A DNA stretch of 64,000 nucleotides. Origin: Meghimatium bilineatum. Lineage: Eukaryota > Mollusca > Gastropoda > Stylommatophora > Philomycidae. Shown here in pieces: positions 44,341 through 55,496 of the stretch (its first letter is position 1; the number at the start of each line of letters is the position of its first letter). The notes under the pieces were generated by a model that searched no databases, was not told where the DNA came from, and saw only the letters and a program-made list of their open reading frames with translations. The stretch spans positions 25,624,528 to 25,688,527 of the forward strand of contig CM067298.1 in assembly GCA_034231615.1 (NCBI GenBank). The letters run 5' to 3'. The translations under genes and the position numbers were made by a program.

Positions 44341-46959
44341 GAAAAATCTGCAAACTCTACTACTCGGCAACCTCTGCACGCACTGCAATGGATCCTTCCT
44401 GGAACGAATCTGAGATCTATAAACTCACAAACCCAAACCAAATTTGACAACTACAAATGTTTTGTTTTTTCTAGGTTTTCACCACATTTTTATGGGTTTT
44501 CAAATGTCATGCTCATCTTCGCTTGCGAAGAAGGAACATCATCATCATCAATCTGGGAACTTTTACTTTCTGAACAATATGCTCGACTCGGATGTATTTG
44601 ATCAAGTTGGAATATGATTCTCAATCTATCTACAGACTGATTTACTTGGTACAGCATACTCGAATTTTCTTCTGGCCCGTCTTCAAAGTGCCATTTTATT
44701 GAGCACTATTCTCAACCACTTCATTTTCGAAATATATGTATTTCAGACAACTATATCACAAGTAGTATGGCGCTGAAGTGTGAACATACAATTCATCAAC
44801 GCCCTGTTTCACGGCACTTACAGTTCAGTAACTATTGTGCAGCCTTCAACTCCAGGCAAAACCATAATATGTTAAGCAACACTCAACAAGCACACCAGTT
44901 AAACCCGCATAACACAATAATTGAATCTGCATTCTGCCAATTTCTAAATGTTGACGATAAATGGGAGCTACATAGATAAATAAGAACATATCAACTCGGC
45001 AGGATTATCTTAACCACAACAATCATTATTTTGTATGGCCAAAGCTATGATATAACCAAACTGGACTTCTGTCTTCAGTTGAACAAAGCTTACCTCATTA
45101 TAAAGGATACTTTACACAAATAAAAGAGCAGAATGTATTTGATGGTGAAGAGTCAGATGTACAAGAATGTGAGAAAAGTGTGCATGTAGGCCTATGTGAG
45201 GTTAGTTGAAAGATTCGGTCTATATCTAAGAATGTTACGTGTAGCACACAGCTACAGTTGACTGCAGGACAAACTGCAAGAACATAATATTTGATGAACT
45301 AAGACTAGGTTTGAGTTTTGGAACAACTGTACTCAATTATTCTACATATTCATAGACATGCTGAGCAACACACACAACAAATTGGGAGAGAAATTCTGTC
45401 AATTTAAAATCTCAACTGCAGAAATAGAGCAATTTACATAATCAGAGAAATAACACAAGAAAAAGGTAATAGTTATTTGTTGTAAATCGAGTCCACCGTG
45501 CCACGCCAATAGTTGCCAAGTTTGCCTCAGTGGAAGCAGATGAATTGGCTGCTGGTCACGTAGCACGTAGGCTCATACTCAATAGCTGGGGGTACGCCGA
45601 AGGGTATACATTATCATACTGTTTTGCTTGTGTTGATTTTTGCGAGGGATTTTTTACTCCTCGGAGTAGGTTGCTACTTCTCAAATCATTGAGCAACGTG
45701 AAGAGTTGGGTCTGTCGTGGCATGACATATACACCGGAGAAACCTCCCCATTACACAAAAGGATTCAAATACTGTATCGCTCGTAATTCCTGGGATTAAA
45801 ACAAATAAAACATAGATTGTATTTAAAAAACAATGAACCAAATGACCGGGGGATCAGCAACCAACCACTATAGATTTTTTTGTAAATGTTTTAATCAACG
45901 CTCTGAATAAATTGATAAAGAAATTCGAGCTAGAATTAACACGTTCATGGCAAATGCAACTCACATACGACTGAATGGAAACAAGATATAAATACAATGC
46001 TCTTAACAGATATCTACAAATTGTTTCAATCTCTACGCTTGCGGAAACTGGCAAAGTTAGTATCTCAAGACGAATCGATATTTCTATACAACTGTTTCAG
46101 AAATGGTTGACGTCGGCACGAGTTTTCTCGAAAATTCAGGAATCAGAAGGGTAGGTACAGTAACATGGGTTATGCAATAGCGTTGGGTATTTACCGAGTC
46201 CCTTGCTGAAATTAATCTACCAAAATGGAGATGGGCACATAATCTTTATAATCGTCGTCTAGGTGATCAACTACATTCTGTTTATTAACACAGACGAATC
46301 ACTGATATTTGCCACTTCAAATATTAGTAGCTTCTAACCAATTTTTGCTTCTATTGTAATATACTATAAAAACAACGTGTAGGCAACTACAATATATATG
46401 AAGTGTTCTAATGGAAAAACAGCATACAGGCTCTCCCTCACCCCCATGTGTACTCAATAAGACCCAATAAGTGATTGACTCTGTTTTAGCTAGATGTGTC
46501 ATAGAACTTACACTGTATCTCCTCAGAGAACCACACTATAATTTTGTAGTAAGTAAATTCTACACATTTTTAGCTGATACCTATAGTTTCGACTAGCCAA
46601 GGAATTGAGAAATGACAAGCGCTAATCAAGAATCCGCATTGAGCACCTCAGGCAGTGTACGTAGGCCAAAAAAACGCAGTGTACTAAATGTAATGTATAG
46701 TGCGAAATATAATGTTTATAAATATATCATGTTATATAAGCATTGCTAAATATATATAATTGATGTACAAAATGTATGGTAATAAATATATTAGGTGCTT
46801 GGAATATGTAGTGAGAAATATTAAATTTTATAAAGGACTAGCAAGTAACAAAATGTAACAAGCATAGTAAGAAATCGTGTTCTAAAACAAAAGTTACAAC
46901 ATAAAATATAAAGCGCTGTGAAGTAAGAAATGTACAACACAAAACATTCTGAATATTTT
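44341..46959. other. long spacer with one minisatellite-related unit
   Basis: 45050-45110 (tataaccaaac, cagttgaacaaagcttacct, cattataaagg) resembles one unit of the 51-bp array at 33 kb. Open frames of 100, 70 and 89 codons (44299, 44767, 45530) lack known motifs, and the first overlaps the LINE. Nothing else was recognised. Confidence 0.4.
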
Positions 46960-47345
46960 CTATATAGTAATCTATACAGTATTCGAAAGGTGTAAGAAAC
47001 ATTATATAACGTTTTCTGAAGGTATAGTAAGAAATATTCAACACCAAATACAGTATTCTGAAGGTATAGTAAGAAATATTCAACACCAAATACAGTATTC
47101 TGAAGGTATAGTAAGAAAAATGCACCGTTAAATACAGCATACTGAATGTATAGAAGGAAATATGCAACATTATATACAATATTCTGAAGGTATAGTAAGA
47201 AATATTCAACATTATATACCTTATTTTGAAGGTAGAGTATGAACTATGCAACATTATATGCAGTATTCTGAAGGTATAGTAAAAGAAATATTCAACACCC
47301 AATACAAGTCTGAAGGATAAGAAATCTAAAACATAAACTGCTCTG
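46960..47345. repeat. 42-bp minisatellite, about 8 copies
   Basis: Unit attctgaaggtatagtaaga followed by aatattcaacaccaaataca. 42 is 14 codons, so a minus-strand frame of 196 codons (46838-47428) stays open as NISYYTFRILYLVL-type repeats. The frame is not otherwise gene-like. Confidence 0.9.
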
Positions 47346-47380
47346 AATTTACAATAACACACGACATATATACAACATTC

Positions 47381-47661
47381 CGCCTGTGTGTTGCCGGGGC
47401 CGGAAAGGGGAGCAAAGAATAGCAACACTGTTTACCTTCCACGCATATCGTAAAAGGCGACTAAGGAGGTTATGGGATGGAGTTGGCTGTCCAATCCCAT
47501 ATATGGTAAGTGACCCAAAGCCATGCTGAAGTCGGATATGCCAGGACGAAAGGCGCAGATATCGCAGCAATGCTGTAAACCATGACACAACGCATTCCGT
47601 TCACCGGACTACATCCTGCTAATCTGCAGAAGTTTGAGAACGAACGCAGAAGAAAAAGAAG
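47381..47661 (+). mobile_element. SINE-like retroposon S1, full length with TSD
   Basis: The reference copy, 281 bp: starts cgcctgtgtgttgccggggc, then agcaaagaatagcaacactg, gtaaaaggcgactaagg, agtgacccaaagccatgctg, ggcgcagatatcgcagcaat, cggactacatcctgctaatc, gagaacgaacgcagaagaaa. The perfect direct repeat atacaacattc lies at 47370-47380 and 47662-47672. It landed at the edge of the 42-bp array. I see no clear A or B box, so its promoter type is unknown. Confidence 0.9.
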
Positions 47662-47672
47662 ATACAACATTC

Positions 47673-48149
47673 GGACAGTATAGAAACAAACATAACACAA
47701 AATTCTCATTCCACATGAAATATGAAGAACTCTAAAATGAAAATAAAGGTAAATAAATCGTTGAGATTCGTCTGACTGTAGTCACACTACGAACGTGCCA
47801 TTAACCAAATAGAACCCGTCTGATCTCATGATAGTTATTCTTGCAGTAAAGTTCCCTAAAATATATACAATCTAAGACTTGTAGACAACGAATCGATTCT
47901 ATATGCAGACTTCACTATGACCATTACCTAAACTCTCCCCAAATGTTCTTTATCGGCACACAGAATTGTCCTCCCTTCTTGATCATATATCCTCTCAATA
48001 ACTGTTTATGTTTCCACTCTATGAGTTCGCTCTCTCCTGGATCTATATCCGTGAACTGATTTTTCGAAAACTTTCTTTCATTTGTCCACACAGTCTAACC
48101 GGCATATGCCAACGTGAACATTATTTTGCGTAGGACATAACCGTTAAGT
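47673..48149. other. spacer
   Basis: Nothing recognised. Confidence 0.3.
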
Positions 48150-48850
48150 AATTTAGTATGTTATATTATGATAGAACCGTTAAGTAATTTAGTATGTTAT
48201 ATTATGATAAAACCGTTAAGTAATTTAGTATGTTATATTATGATAGAACCGTTAAGTAATTTAGTATGTTCTATTAGGATAGAACCGTTAAGTAATTTAG
48301 TATGTTATATTATGATAGACCGTTAAGTAATTTAGTATGTTCTACTAGGATAGAACTGTTAAGTAATTTAGTATGTTCTATTAGGATAGAACTGTTAAGT
48401 AATTAAGTATGTTCTATTAGGATAGAACTGTTAAGTAATTTAGTATGTTCTATTAGGATAGAACTGTTAAGTAATTTAGTATGTTCTATTAGGATAGAAC
48501 CGTTAAGTAATTTAGTATGTTCTATTAGGATAGAACTGTTAAGTAATTTAGTATGTTCTATTAGGATAGAACTGTTAAGTAATTTAGTATGTTCTATTAG
48601 GATAGAACTGTTAAGTAATTTAGTATGTTCTATTAGGATAGAACTGTTAAGTAATTTAGTATGTTCTATTAGGATAGAACTGTTAAGTAATTTAGTATGT
48701 TCTATTAGGATAGAACTGTTAAGTAATTTAGTATGTTTTATTAGGATAGAACTGTTAAGTAATTTAGTATGTTATATTATGATAGAACTGTTAAGTAATT
48801 TAGTATGTTCTATTAGGATAGAACCGTTAAGTAATTTAGTATGTTCTATA
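48150..48850. repeat. 36-bp minisatellite, about 19 copies
   Basis: Unit aaccgttaagtaatttagta followed by tgttctattaggatag. Left-hand units carry aaccgt and tgttatattatg; central units carry aactgt and tgttctattagg; the left-type version returns at the right end. The centre is the most homogeneous. Confidence 0.96.
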
Positions 48851-48995
48851 ACGAATATATTTCTGGCAAACCAGTACACACGAGTATTCTGTCCAACCAC
48901 TAACTAAGTGGTCGGTTTCATTCTGCCTACCACAGAGATTAAATCATTAACTATCAATCATAAACAAGCTCACATCTCATTCTCTCTTAATACTC

Positions 48996-49247
48996 CTCCT
49001 CTTCTTCTTCTGAGTTCGTTCTCAGAACCCTGCAGATTAGCAGGATATAGACCAATGAACATATGTTGTCATGGTTGACAGATTTGCTGCATATCTGTTC
49101 CTTTCGTTTAGACACATCCGACTTCAGGGTCACAGTATACGGGATGGGACAGCCAACTCCACCATATAACCTTCTTAGTCCCCTCGTATCATAAGTATGG
49201 AAGGTAAACAGTGATGCTGTTTATTGCTTCACTTTCGGGACATGAGT
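48996..49247 (-). mobile_element. SINE-like retroposon S1, near full length, TSD
   Basis: Minus-strand S1 with (TTC)n at the left: tgagttcgttctcagaaccc, tgcagattagcaggatatag, catatctgttcctttcg, gtatacgggatgggacagcc, cttcttagtcccctcgtatc, gcttcactttcgggac. The flanks ctcttaatactc (48984-48995) and ttcttattactc (49248-49259) form a 12-bp TSD with two differences, so it is older than the 47.4 kb copy. Confidence 0.82.
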
Positions 49248-49259
49248 TTCTTATTACTC

Positions 49260-49759
49260 GATGTTAAAGCCGATCTAGTGCAGTACTTAGTTCACCGATT
49301 TCCTAGTCCAGTGGTCAATGGTTCGATGATACCATGTTGAGGTTAGCAATTTTCAAAATACAAAACATTTCTGGTCAACTCTTATCTCGAAAAAAAAAAC
49401 ATCAGAACTAAGAGGTCAGAAATAGGGAGGTGGGGGGGGGGTCCTGAACAAATTTGACAGTTGTTGAAATAGAGTGGTGTTCTCCCATCCCCACACACAA
49501 GGTGACGTCATTAATACTGTTGATTATACAACAATTAAATTGTTTGGATGTGAAACAACATTTTGTATACAAATGAGCAGAAATCGTGTAGTTTTTTCCC
49601 TAACTCTTCTGCTAAAAACGTTTTGGGAATTTGGGGGGGGGGGGTGTAAACATTTTGGGCATAACTAAGAAGGGGATGAATAACTGTGATGACAGAGAGG
49701 GATTAAAAATAGGCAAACAATTGTTGCCGTAATGTATGAACTGTCCCTAATCTGGAAAT
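49260..49759. other. spacer with two poly-G tracts
   Basis: Runs of G at 49432-49441 (10) and 49633-49644 (12), about 200 bp apart. Confidence 0.5.
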
Positions 49760-50000
49760 TACAGGCGACAACGAAGAGATTACAGCAGCTCCGACATGCA
49801 GTTGCTTACAGGCAGGTACTGGGCTGCAAAAAAATTACATGAGCTTCAATGTGCAGTTGCTTACAGACAAGTACGGGCTACAAAGAGATTAATTACATCA
49901 GCCCCAACATACAGTATTTTGCTTACAGACAAGTACGGGCTACAAAGAAATGACATCAGCTCCATCATGCAATTGCATTTATTTACAGACAAGTACGAGG
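49760..50000. repeat. degenerate 55-65-bp tandem repeat, 4 copies
   Basis: Units share gcttacagacaagtacgggc followed by tacaaagagatt, a variable acatcagc and catgcagttg. It is followed by a C-rich block with 15 C residues (50018-50032). Confidence 0.8.
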
Positions 50001-50198
50001 CAACGTTTACAACCCCACCCCCCCCCCCCCCCACCCCTCCCACCCACAGTCGTCTAATATTGAGAAAGGGACTGTAATTGTGTAACTTTAATTTTAAATA
50101 GACTATCTATACTGTATGTTACCCGTTGAGAGGAGGTGATCATGTGGCTGCATGTCCTTCTGCCATGTACATGGTGAGTTATTTTCTTTATTATTTTT

Positions 50199-50247
50199 CA
50201 GCTCATGGATGAAAGATCAACGCTCTAACCCCTCGGCCATGCCGTAC
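50199..50247 (-). ncRNA. tRNA-like 5' half (SINE head or tRNA relic)
   Basis: The minus strand reads ggcatggccgaggggttaga followed by gcg. This looks like the acceptor-D-arm region and A box of a serine or leucine tRNA. No anticodon stem or B box follows, so it is not a functional tRNA. It may be the head of a SINE or a broken tRNA copy. Confidence 0.35.
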
Positions 50248-50785
50248 ATTTGTAACTTTTCATTATGAACACAAAATAGTATATGGAATGTATTGATAAA
50301 GAAAAGTTTGTGCTGGAGTTTAGGTAAACTGCGGAAACCATCAGTGTACAAATACACCAATATCTGCTAGGGAAAACTAGGAACATTTACATCTACTTGA
50401 GAAACTACTACACATGTTTATGAATTTCAAAACTAGAACTTATTGCCATGTCACAACAACAAGATGGGGAACATCAAAACAAATATTTCTAAACTATAAA
50501 TACTTCCTTGACATGGATGCAGGGGAAATGTCCATGTTACCCTAACTGTAAGTAGATTGTGTTCTAAGTACAAACTCATACAAGAAACGGTTCATAAACT
50601 CGGAGACATGGCGTACAAATTGTGCACGTTCAATAAATCTTGACAACTTAGAAACTGATGATTTTTTTAATGTCACTGCTAGGAAACGACATTTAATAAG
50701 TCGTTTTAAAACAGAAATTCAAACAAAAACGATTCCTCACAAGAAACAGAAATTCAAACAAAAACGATCCTCACAAGAAACAGAA
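50248..50785. other. spacer
   Basis: A 34-bp unit (acagaaattcaaacaaaaac) occurs twice at 50706-50776. Nothing else was recognised. Confidence 0.45.
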
Positions 50786-50794
50786 ATTGCTATT

Positions 50795-51004
50795 ATTATT
50801 ATTGGTAGCATATCCTATTCAGGACGTAGCTATCAACCTTTTTTTCGGCTGTGGTGATTTTCTATGCAATATAAATACGATCAGTAGTTTGCCATTGCTT
50901 TCTGAACGGTCCGGATGCACAAATGCCTATGGCGGGGATCGAACTCGGTACCTTGACTGTCACAGACGCGCCCTGTACCACTTCGTCAGAGCCGGACACA
51001 CTGA
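50795..51004 (-). mobile_element. tRNA-derived SINE
   Basis: The minus strand begins gctctgacgaagtggtacag (A-box-like). It then has gtaccgagttcgatccccgc (a strong B box, GTTCGATCC). A body follows with gcaatggcaaactactgatc and gcatagaaaatcaccacagc, and a tail of (AAT)n near 50795-50808. The body resembles, from memory only, the region found in SINEs mobilised by RTE-type LINEs. A TSD could not be fixed because both sides are attatt-rich. Confidence 0.7.
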
Positions 51005-51525
51005 TTATTATACGTGTTATTAAAAGTGATATTAAGAGTTATTATAAGTGTTATTTAACATTGTTAAAATAGTTTCCTTCCTGTGTACATCCTTCCGATT
51101 GCACCTTTTTTTCTCCGCGACACCCTACCATTTAATTACTCTAAGTGGGAGGCATATGGTCGTCCAAGTTGAGAATCACATGACAGAACTGAATGAAAAC
51201 ATCCCAGCATACTAATAATAATGACAATCTAGTAGTACTGGCTTACCGATACAGAGATTAAGCGACAAGCCGGGTCACAATAGCGTCACCTGTTGCCGAT
51301 ATTTCTCATTTAACACGCCGCTTGATCGGCAGATTCCAGCTGTTATCGATGCTATCCTGGTCTTTGTCGTCGATATAGCTTAATGATGGACAACAATCGC
51401 TGCGACGTTATGAGTAGCTGCGACGTTATGAGACGCTGCTGCCTAAAATACACACCCGGCTGTTGCAACTTCATATCAATTGATGTGCTGACACGTTCTG
51501 CGCGCTGGTTTCCAGATTCTGTCTA
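51005..51525. other. spacer
   Basis: A short direct repeat (gctgcgacgttatgag) occurs twice at 51399-51432. Nothing else was recognised. Confidence 0.35.
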
Positions 51526-51800
51526 ACTAACCTAATGTTCAGTGTATCCTACTGCAATAAAGTCATGTGTCAGATGGTGGTATTTCGTCTAACTAACCTA
51601 ATGTTCAGTGTATCCTACTGCATAAAGTCATGTGTCAGATGGTGGTATTCCGTCCAACTAACCTAAATGTTCAGTGTATTCTACTGCATAAAGTCATGTG
51701 TCAGATGGTGGTATTCCGTCCAACTAACCTAATGTTCAGTGTATCCTACTGCATAAAGTCATGTGTCAGATGGTGGTATTCCATCCATCTAACCTAATGT
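51526..51800. repeat. 65-bp minisatellite, about 4 copies
   Basis: Unit taacctaatgttcagtgtat followed by cctactgcataaagtcatgt and gtcagatggtggtattccgt. Single-base indels (gcaataaag, ctaaatg) mark individual units. Confidence 0.94.
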
Positions 51801-52398
51801 TCAGTGAATCGGCCTGCAAAAGTAACACAACCACACGTATTCACACTGCACTCTCAACGAATCAACCAATTATTTCACTGACTGTCCTTCCATCTGAACT
51901 GACAGGAAAAACAAACTTTTACAAGCACTTTTCACAGTCACTAACTTACTATATAGATTGCTAATTTCAGTTCAGAAGACCTGCACTTTTTTCAGAATAT
52001 CATTGAGCAATTTCCACGAGTAAACTAATTCAGCAGCAATTGGATAGCAACAACAAAAACAACAACAGTAATAATAATCCGTAGGCAGATTGTGAACAAT
52101 GATCACTTCATGTCGTAATGAACACTCGCATAGATGATACAGATCAAACGAAGTCTTATTCAAGTGGAATTTAAGTCATGAGAGAAAGGAGGAACTCGTT
52201 ATCTAGAATGGAAATTAGGAGAAAGTGGGATCTGGGCGAGCATGTTCAAACATGAATAAAAGAGTGTACTTCAGTTGAGCAAGCTGACTAAATATTAATG
52301 AGAGAGAGAGAGAGAGACGTAAAATATCGAATAAAGCTGAGAGGAGAATTGAGTTTCTGAACGAGATATGGATGTAGCACGGTAACACGATAGCGAAG
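51801..52398. other. spacer
   Basis: Nothing recognised. A short (GA)n lies at 52300-52316. Confidence 0.3.
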
Positions 52399-52944
52399 TT
52401 GAAACAGGTGGCGGTAAGAAGAGGTAGGTGACAAACATTCACAAATACACAAATGAAACAGGTGGCGGTAAGAAGAGGTAGGTGACAAACATTCACAAAT
52501 ACACAAATGAAACAGGTGACGGGAAGAAGAGGTAGGTGACAAACATTCACAAATACACAAATGAAACAGGTGGCGGTAAGAAGAGGTAGGTGACAAACAT
52601 TCACAAATACACAAATGAAACAGGTGACGGGAAGAAGAGGTAGGTGACAAACATTCACAAATACACAAATGAAACAGGTGGCGGGAAGAAGAGGTAGGTG
52701 ACAAACATTCACAAATACACAAATGAAACAGGTGGCGGTAAGAAGAGGTAGGTGACAAACATTCACAAATACACAAATGAAACAGGTGGCGGTAAGAAGA
52801 GGTAGGTGACAAACATTCACAAATACACAAATGAAACAGGTGACGGGAAGAAGAGGTAGGTGACAAACATTCACAAATACACAAATGAAACAGATGACGG
52901 GAAGAAGAGGTAGGTGACAAACATTCACAAATACACAAATGATA
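52399..52944. repeat. 54-bp minisatellite, 10 copies, open in two minus frames
   Basis: Unit atgaaacaggtggcggtaag followed by aagaggtaggtgacaaacat and tcacaaatacacaa. Only one site varies: tggcggt, tgacggg or tggcggg. 54 bp is 18 codons, so two overlapping minus frames stay open for 249 and 290 codons, with repeats such as CFICVFVNVCHLPLLPVT and LFHLCICECLSPTSSSRH. Having both frames open argues that neither is selected. Confidence 0.95.
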
Positions 52945-53279
52945 ACATATTCTGTATTGAACATGTTTTATAACTGTAGTTATAATTTTAGACTCCACTA
53001 ATAACATCCACTCGCCGCTCCCTTCGCGCAATGTAGCTGGTCCTCTTTTGTCGAACCAACAGCAAGTTCGAGTGACACGCGCTTGTGAAATGGGCTCCAT
53101 AACATTTGTGGATAATAATCTGTGTGTGTACAGTACAAGTAGACGACACCATATATTCAATCATTTCCCTTGTCTATGTTTGACAGTTTCATGCACATCA
53201 TTTAATAATTGACACATTTATTTAGGGTTGGGTGTTCGTTATGTAAAATGATTTTTTTTTTTAATTTCCATCTTGATCT
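52945..53279. other. spacer
   Basis: Holds the N-terminal part of the 290-codon minus frame (to 53160), which has no recognisable domain. Confidence 0.35.
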
Positions 53280-53515
53280 TTGGGTGAAGAAGTAATGGTC
53301 AAAGTTGGTAGGTCACTGTGTTTGCTTTCTGGCACATTGTTTCTATTTCTCGTCTAGTCTACCATCTTCGGAAAAAATGCTGCCTAGATATTTAAATTCT
53401 TTGGCTTGTTTCACTTTGGTGTTATCTATTGTTATATCCATTGGTGTTGCAGGCTTGCTAATTTTCATAACTTATGTTTTTGTACATTAATTTTCATGTT
53501 GTACTTCTGACTTAT
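53280..53515 (-). mobile_element. RTE-like LINE internal fragment
   Basis: The minus strand near 53445-53345 reads DITIDNTKVKQAKEFKYLGS, then IFSEDGRLDEK. This is the K-FKYLG-I-SEDGR-D-E block that lies between the RT and the C-terminal YGSE-W block. It ends beside the (TA)n microsatellite. Neither end of the element is preserved. Confidence 0.75.
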
Positions 53516-53516
53516 A

Positions 53517-53623
<107 letters not shown>

Positions 53624-53632
53624 TTATATATA

Positions 53633-54534
53633 ATCATGTGTGCTATGTTAGCATATGTAAACAGAGATATAGATAACAATGGACACAGGTCACAACACAT
53701 ACACTTGACATCACGCAGTTTGTGTTCGTATGGTGTGATACTATAATTAGCATCTGATCAACTCCCACTAACCACTCTTCAGATAACAGCCCATGTGAAC
53801 ACGCTAACCACTTGTGGTTATGACAATATTAACCACTTGAGGGCAATCTACTACAAAGTTCCACGTACCGATGGAAACTTAAAGCAGCTGTCAAAAGCAC
53901 GTGATCAAACAGCCGACCTGCGGGGCAACATGATAAACCTGAGCTGAACAAGTTGACCATGTTATGTTTCTCTTATTTGAGAACATAATTCTTTATTAGG
54001 TTCCTCTTATTTGAGAACATAATAATGACATATTTAACAGTTGCCGACAAACGTTTATTACGTTTTTCGTAACAAGTTTAGATTCTAAAACTAAAATGAC
54101 ATTAAGTTTTTTCTTGAAACATTGAATGCAATGATGTAGTTGGCCGATTTAATTTTGTATGGAAGAAACATTACCTAAATGCATCAAGTCAGTCAAATAC
54201 ATTTTCCCACCATTGAGAGTATATGGATTAATGTGTTTATGTAAACCAGTGGTCCTCAAATTGGGAAATATGTCGCTATTAGTAACGTCCTGAAAAAAAT
54301 GATGTTCTAGGCCTTAGAATCCAAGGCTTCAGGTGGCCACAGAAGAGAAATTGTACTAAATGGAGGACAGGGGTAAAAAAAAAAGGTTATGAGTGACTGT
54401 TCTAAGCGACACTTTAGGGGTTATGTGGTCAGAGTCGTGCCAACCTTCTGTGCTTTACAAGATTTGTTCCAAAATTGTTAATACTGCAGCTGTGCACGGA
54501 TGCAACGCATCAATGATTATATGTTTAGCACGTC
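53633..54534. other. spacer; possible old hAT end
   Basis: cagtggtcctcaaa at 54246 resembles the start of a hAT element, and ggttatgagtgactg near 54385-54400 could be the opposite end. The pairing is poor and no 8-bp TSD was found, so this stays a suspicion. Nothing else was recognised. Confidence 0.25.
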
Positions 54535-55290
54535 GGTGCTTCAGCACAGAACACACCAACATTTCCTCAAAGAACACCAAATAATTTATCAAAGAACGCA
54601 ACAATATTTCATAACAGGAAAAACCGAATACTTCAAAAACAACACACTAATACTAATAGAACACACCAATACTTTATAAAGGAACAATCATCATCATCAG
54701 GTGCCATGCCGGCTGGCGTAGGCGGTCATGGCTCTCCACAGCTCTCTGTTCAAAGTATTATGTATCAAAGTCGTTGTTTCCTTGCCGTGCCAGGTTGTCA
54801 AACTGTCTAATATTTTCTTACGTTGTCGCCCTCTGTCTCTGTTGCCTTCAATTTTGCCTGTTGTGACTATGTTCTCTAAACCTGCCTGTCTCATGAAGTG
54901 GTCAAAAAATGAAAATTGCATTTTTCTTATATTGTTGATTAAGGTCCGTTTCGCATTTGACTCTTTCAACACCTCTACATTAGTTTTTCTGGCAGTCCAT
55001 GGTATTCTCAGCATTCTTCTGTAGAACCACATCTCTGTTGCCTCTAATTTCCCACTTTCCAGTATGTTTATTGTCCAAGACTCATATCCATATGTTAGTG
55101 TAGGGGTTATATAGCACTGCAGAACTCTCTCACCTCTAATGACAAGGTCATATTACACAATATATAAAGGAACAATAAATACTTAATAAAAGAACACTCC
55201 AATACTTCATCAAGGAACACACCAAATATTTCATCAAGGAACACACTAACAGTTTTTCTAAGAACACATCAACACTTCAATGCATGTCAG
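54535..55290. repeat. degenerate 22-30-bp repeat array split by a LINE
   Basis: Units of the type aacacaccaatactt-atcaaagg run from 54535 to 54688 and continue from 55163 to about 55290. The part between is a LINE insertion. The units are strongly diverged. Confidence 0.75.
54689..55162 (-). mobile_element. RTE-like LINE 3' end with 14-bp TSD
   Basis: A 474-bp minus-strand element, 5' truncated. The coding part (111 codons, 54697-55032) reads MWFYRRMLRIPWTARKTNVE, then IRKMQFSFFDHFMRQAGLEN, VTTGKIEGNRDRGRQRKKIL and ending LWRAMTAYASRHGT plus a stop. These are C-terminal blocks of a very widespread RTE-like lineage. The stop TGA is the first unit of the (TGA)n tail. The direct repeat tataaaggaacaat at 54675-54688 and 55163-55176 fits a 14-bp TSD, though the surrounding tandem repeat could mimic part of it. 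The C-terminal frame is open, so this copy is younger than its relative at 35.3-36.3 kb. Confidence 0.88.
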
Positions 55291-55496
55291 TCATGAGCAG
55301 TTGATCGCTAATGTTCTATTTATATTTCCGGTGTCTCCGCTATTGTAGTAGTGTTATTTTCCACCAGTACTTGACCTTTCTGATCTGTCGCTCGCCCGTT
55401 AACTAAAGTATTACTCAAACACACACTCCTTCACATACGCGCGCGCACGCACAAACACACTTGAACGAACAAAGAGCTTCACTAAACATATATCAA
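55291..55496. other. short spacer
   Basis: Contains a (CG/CA)n stretch near 55436-55460. Nothing else was recognised. Confidence 0.3.

Noticed and set aside
46838-47428. 196-codon hydrophobic frame resembling a multi-pass membrane protein
   Set aside because: It is the translated 42-bp array and runs into the SINE at 47.38 kb.
50199-50247. A functional tRNA-Ser or tRNA-Leu gene
   Set aside because: Only the 5' half with an A box is present. No anticodon stem, B box or acceptor 3' strand.
50925-51004. A functional tRNA gene at the B-box sequence gagttcgatcccc
   Set aside because: No proper anticodon arm, and the sequence continues into a SINE body and (AAT)n tail.
52215-53160. 290- and 249-codon Cys-rich repeat frames as a candidate repeat protein gene
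   Set aside because: Both overlap on the same 54-bp array in different frames. The unit is divisible by three, and no start context or domain supports a gene.
54246-54400. hAT-like element starting cagtggtcctcaaa
   Set aside because: The opposite end pairs poorly and no 8-bp TSD is present. Listed only as a suspicion.
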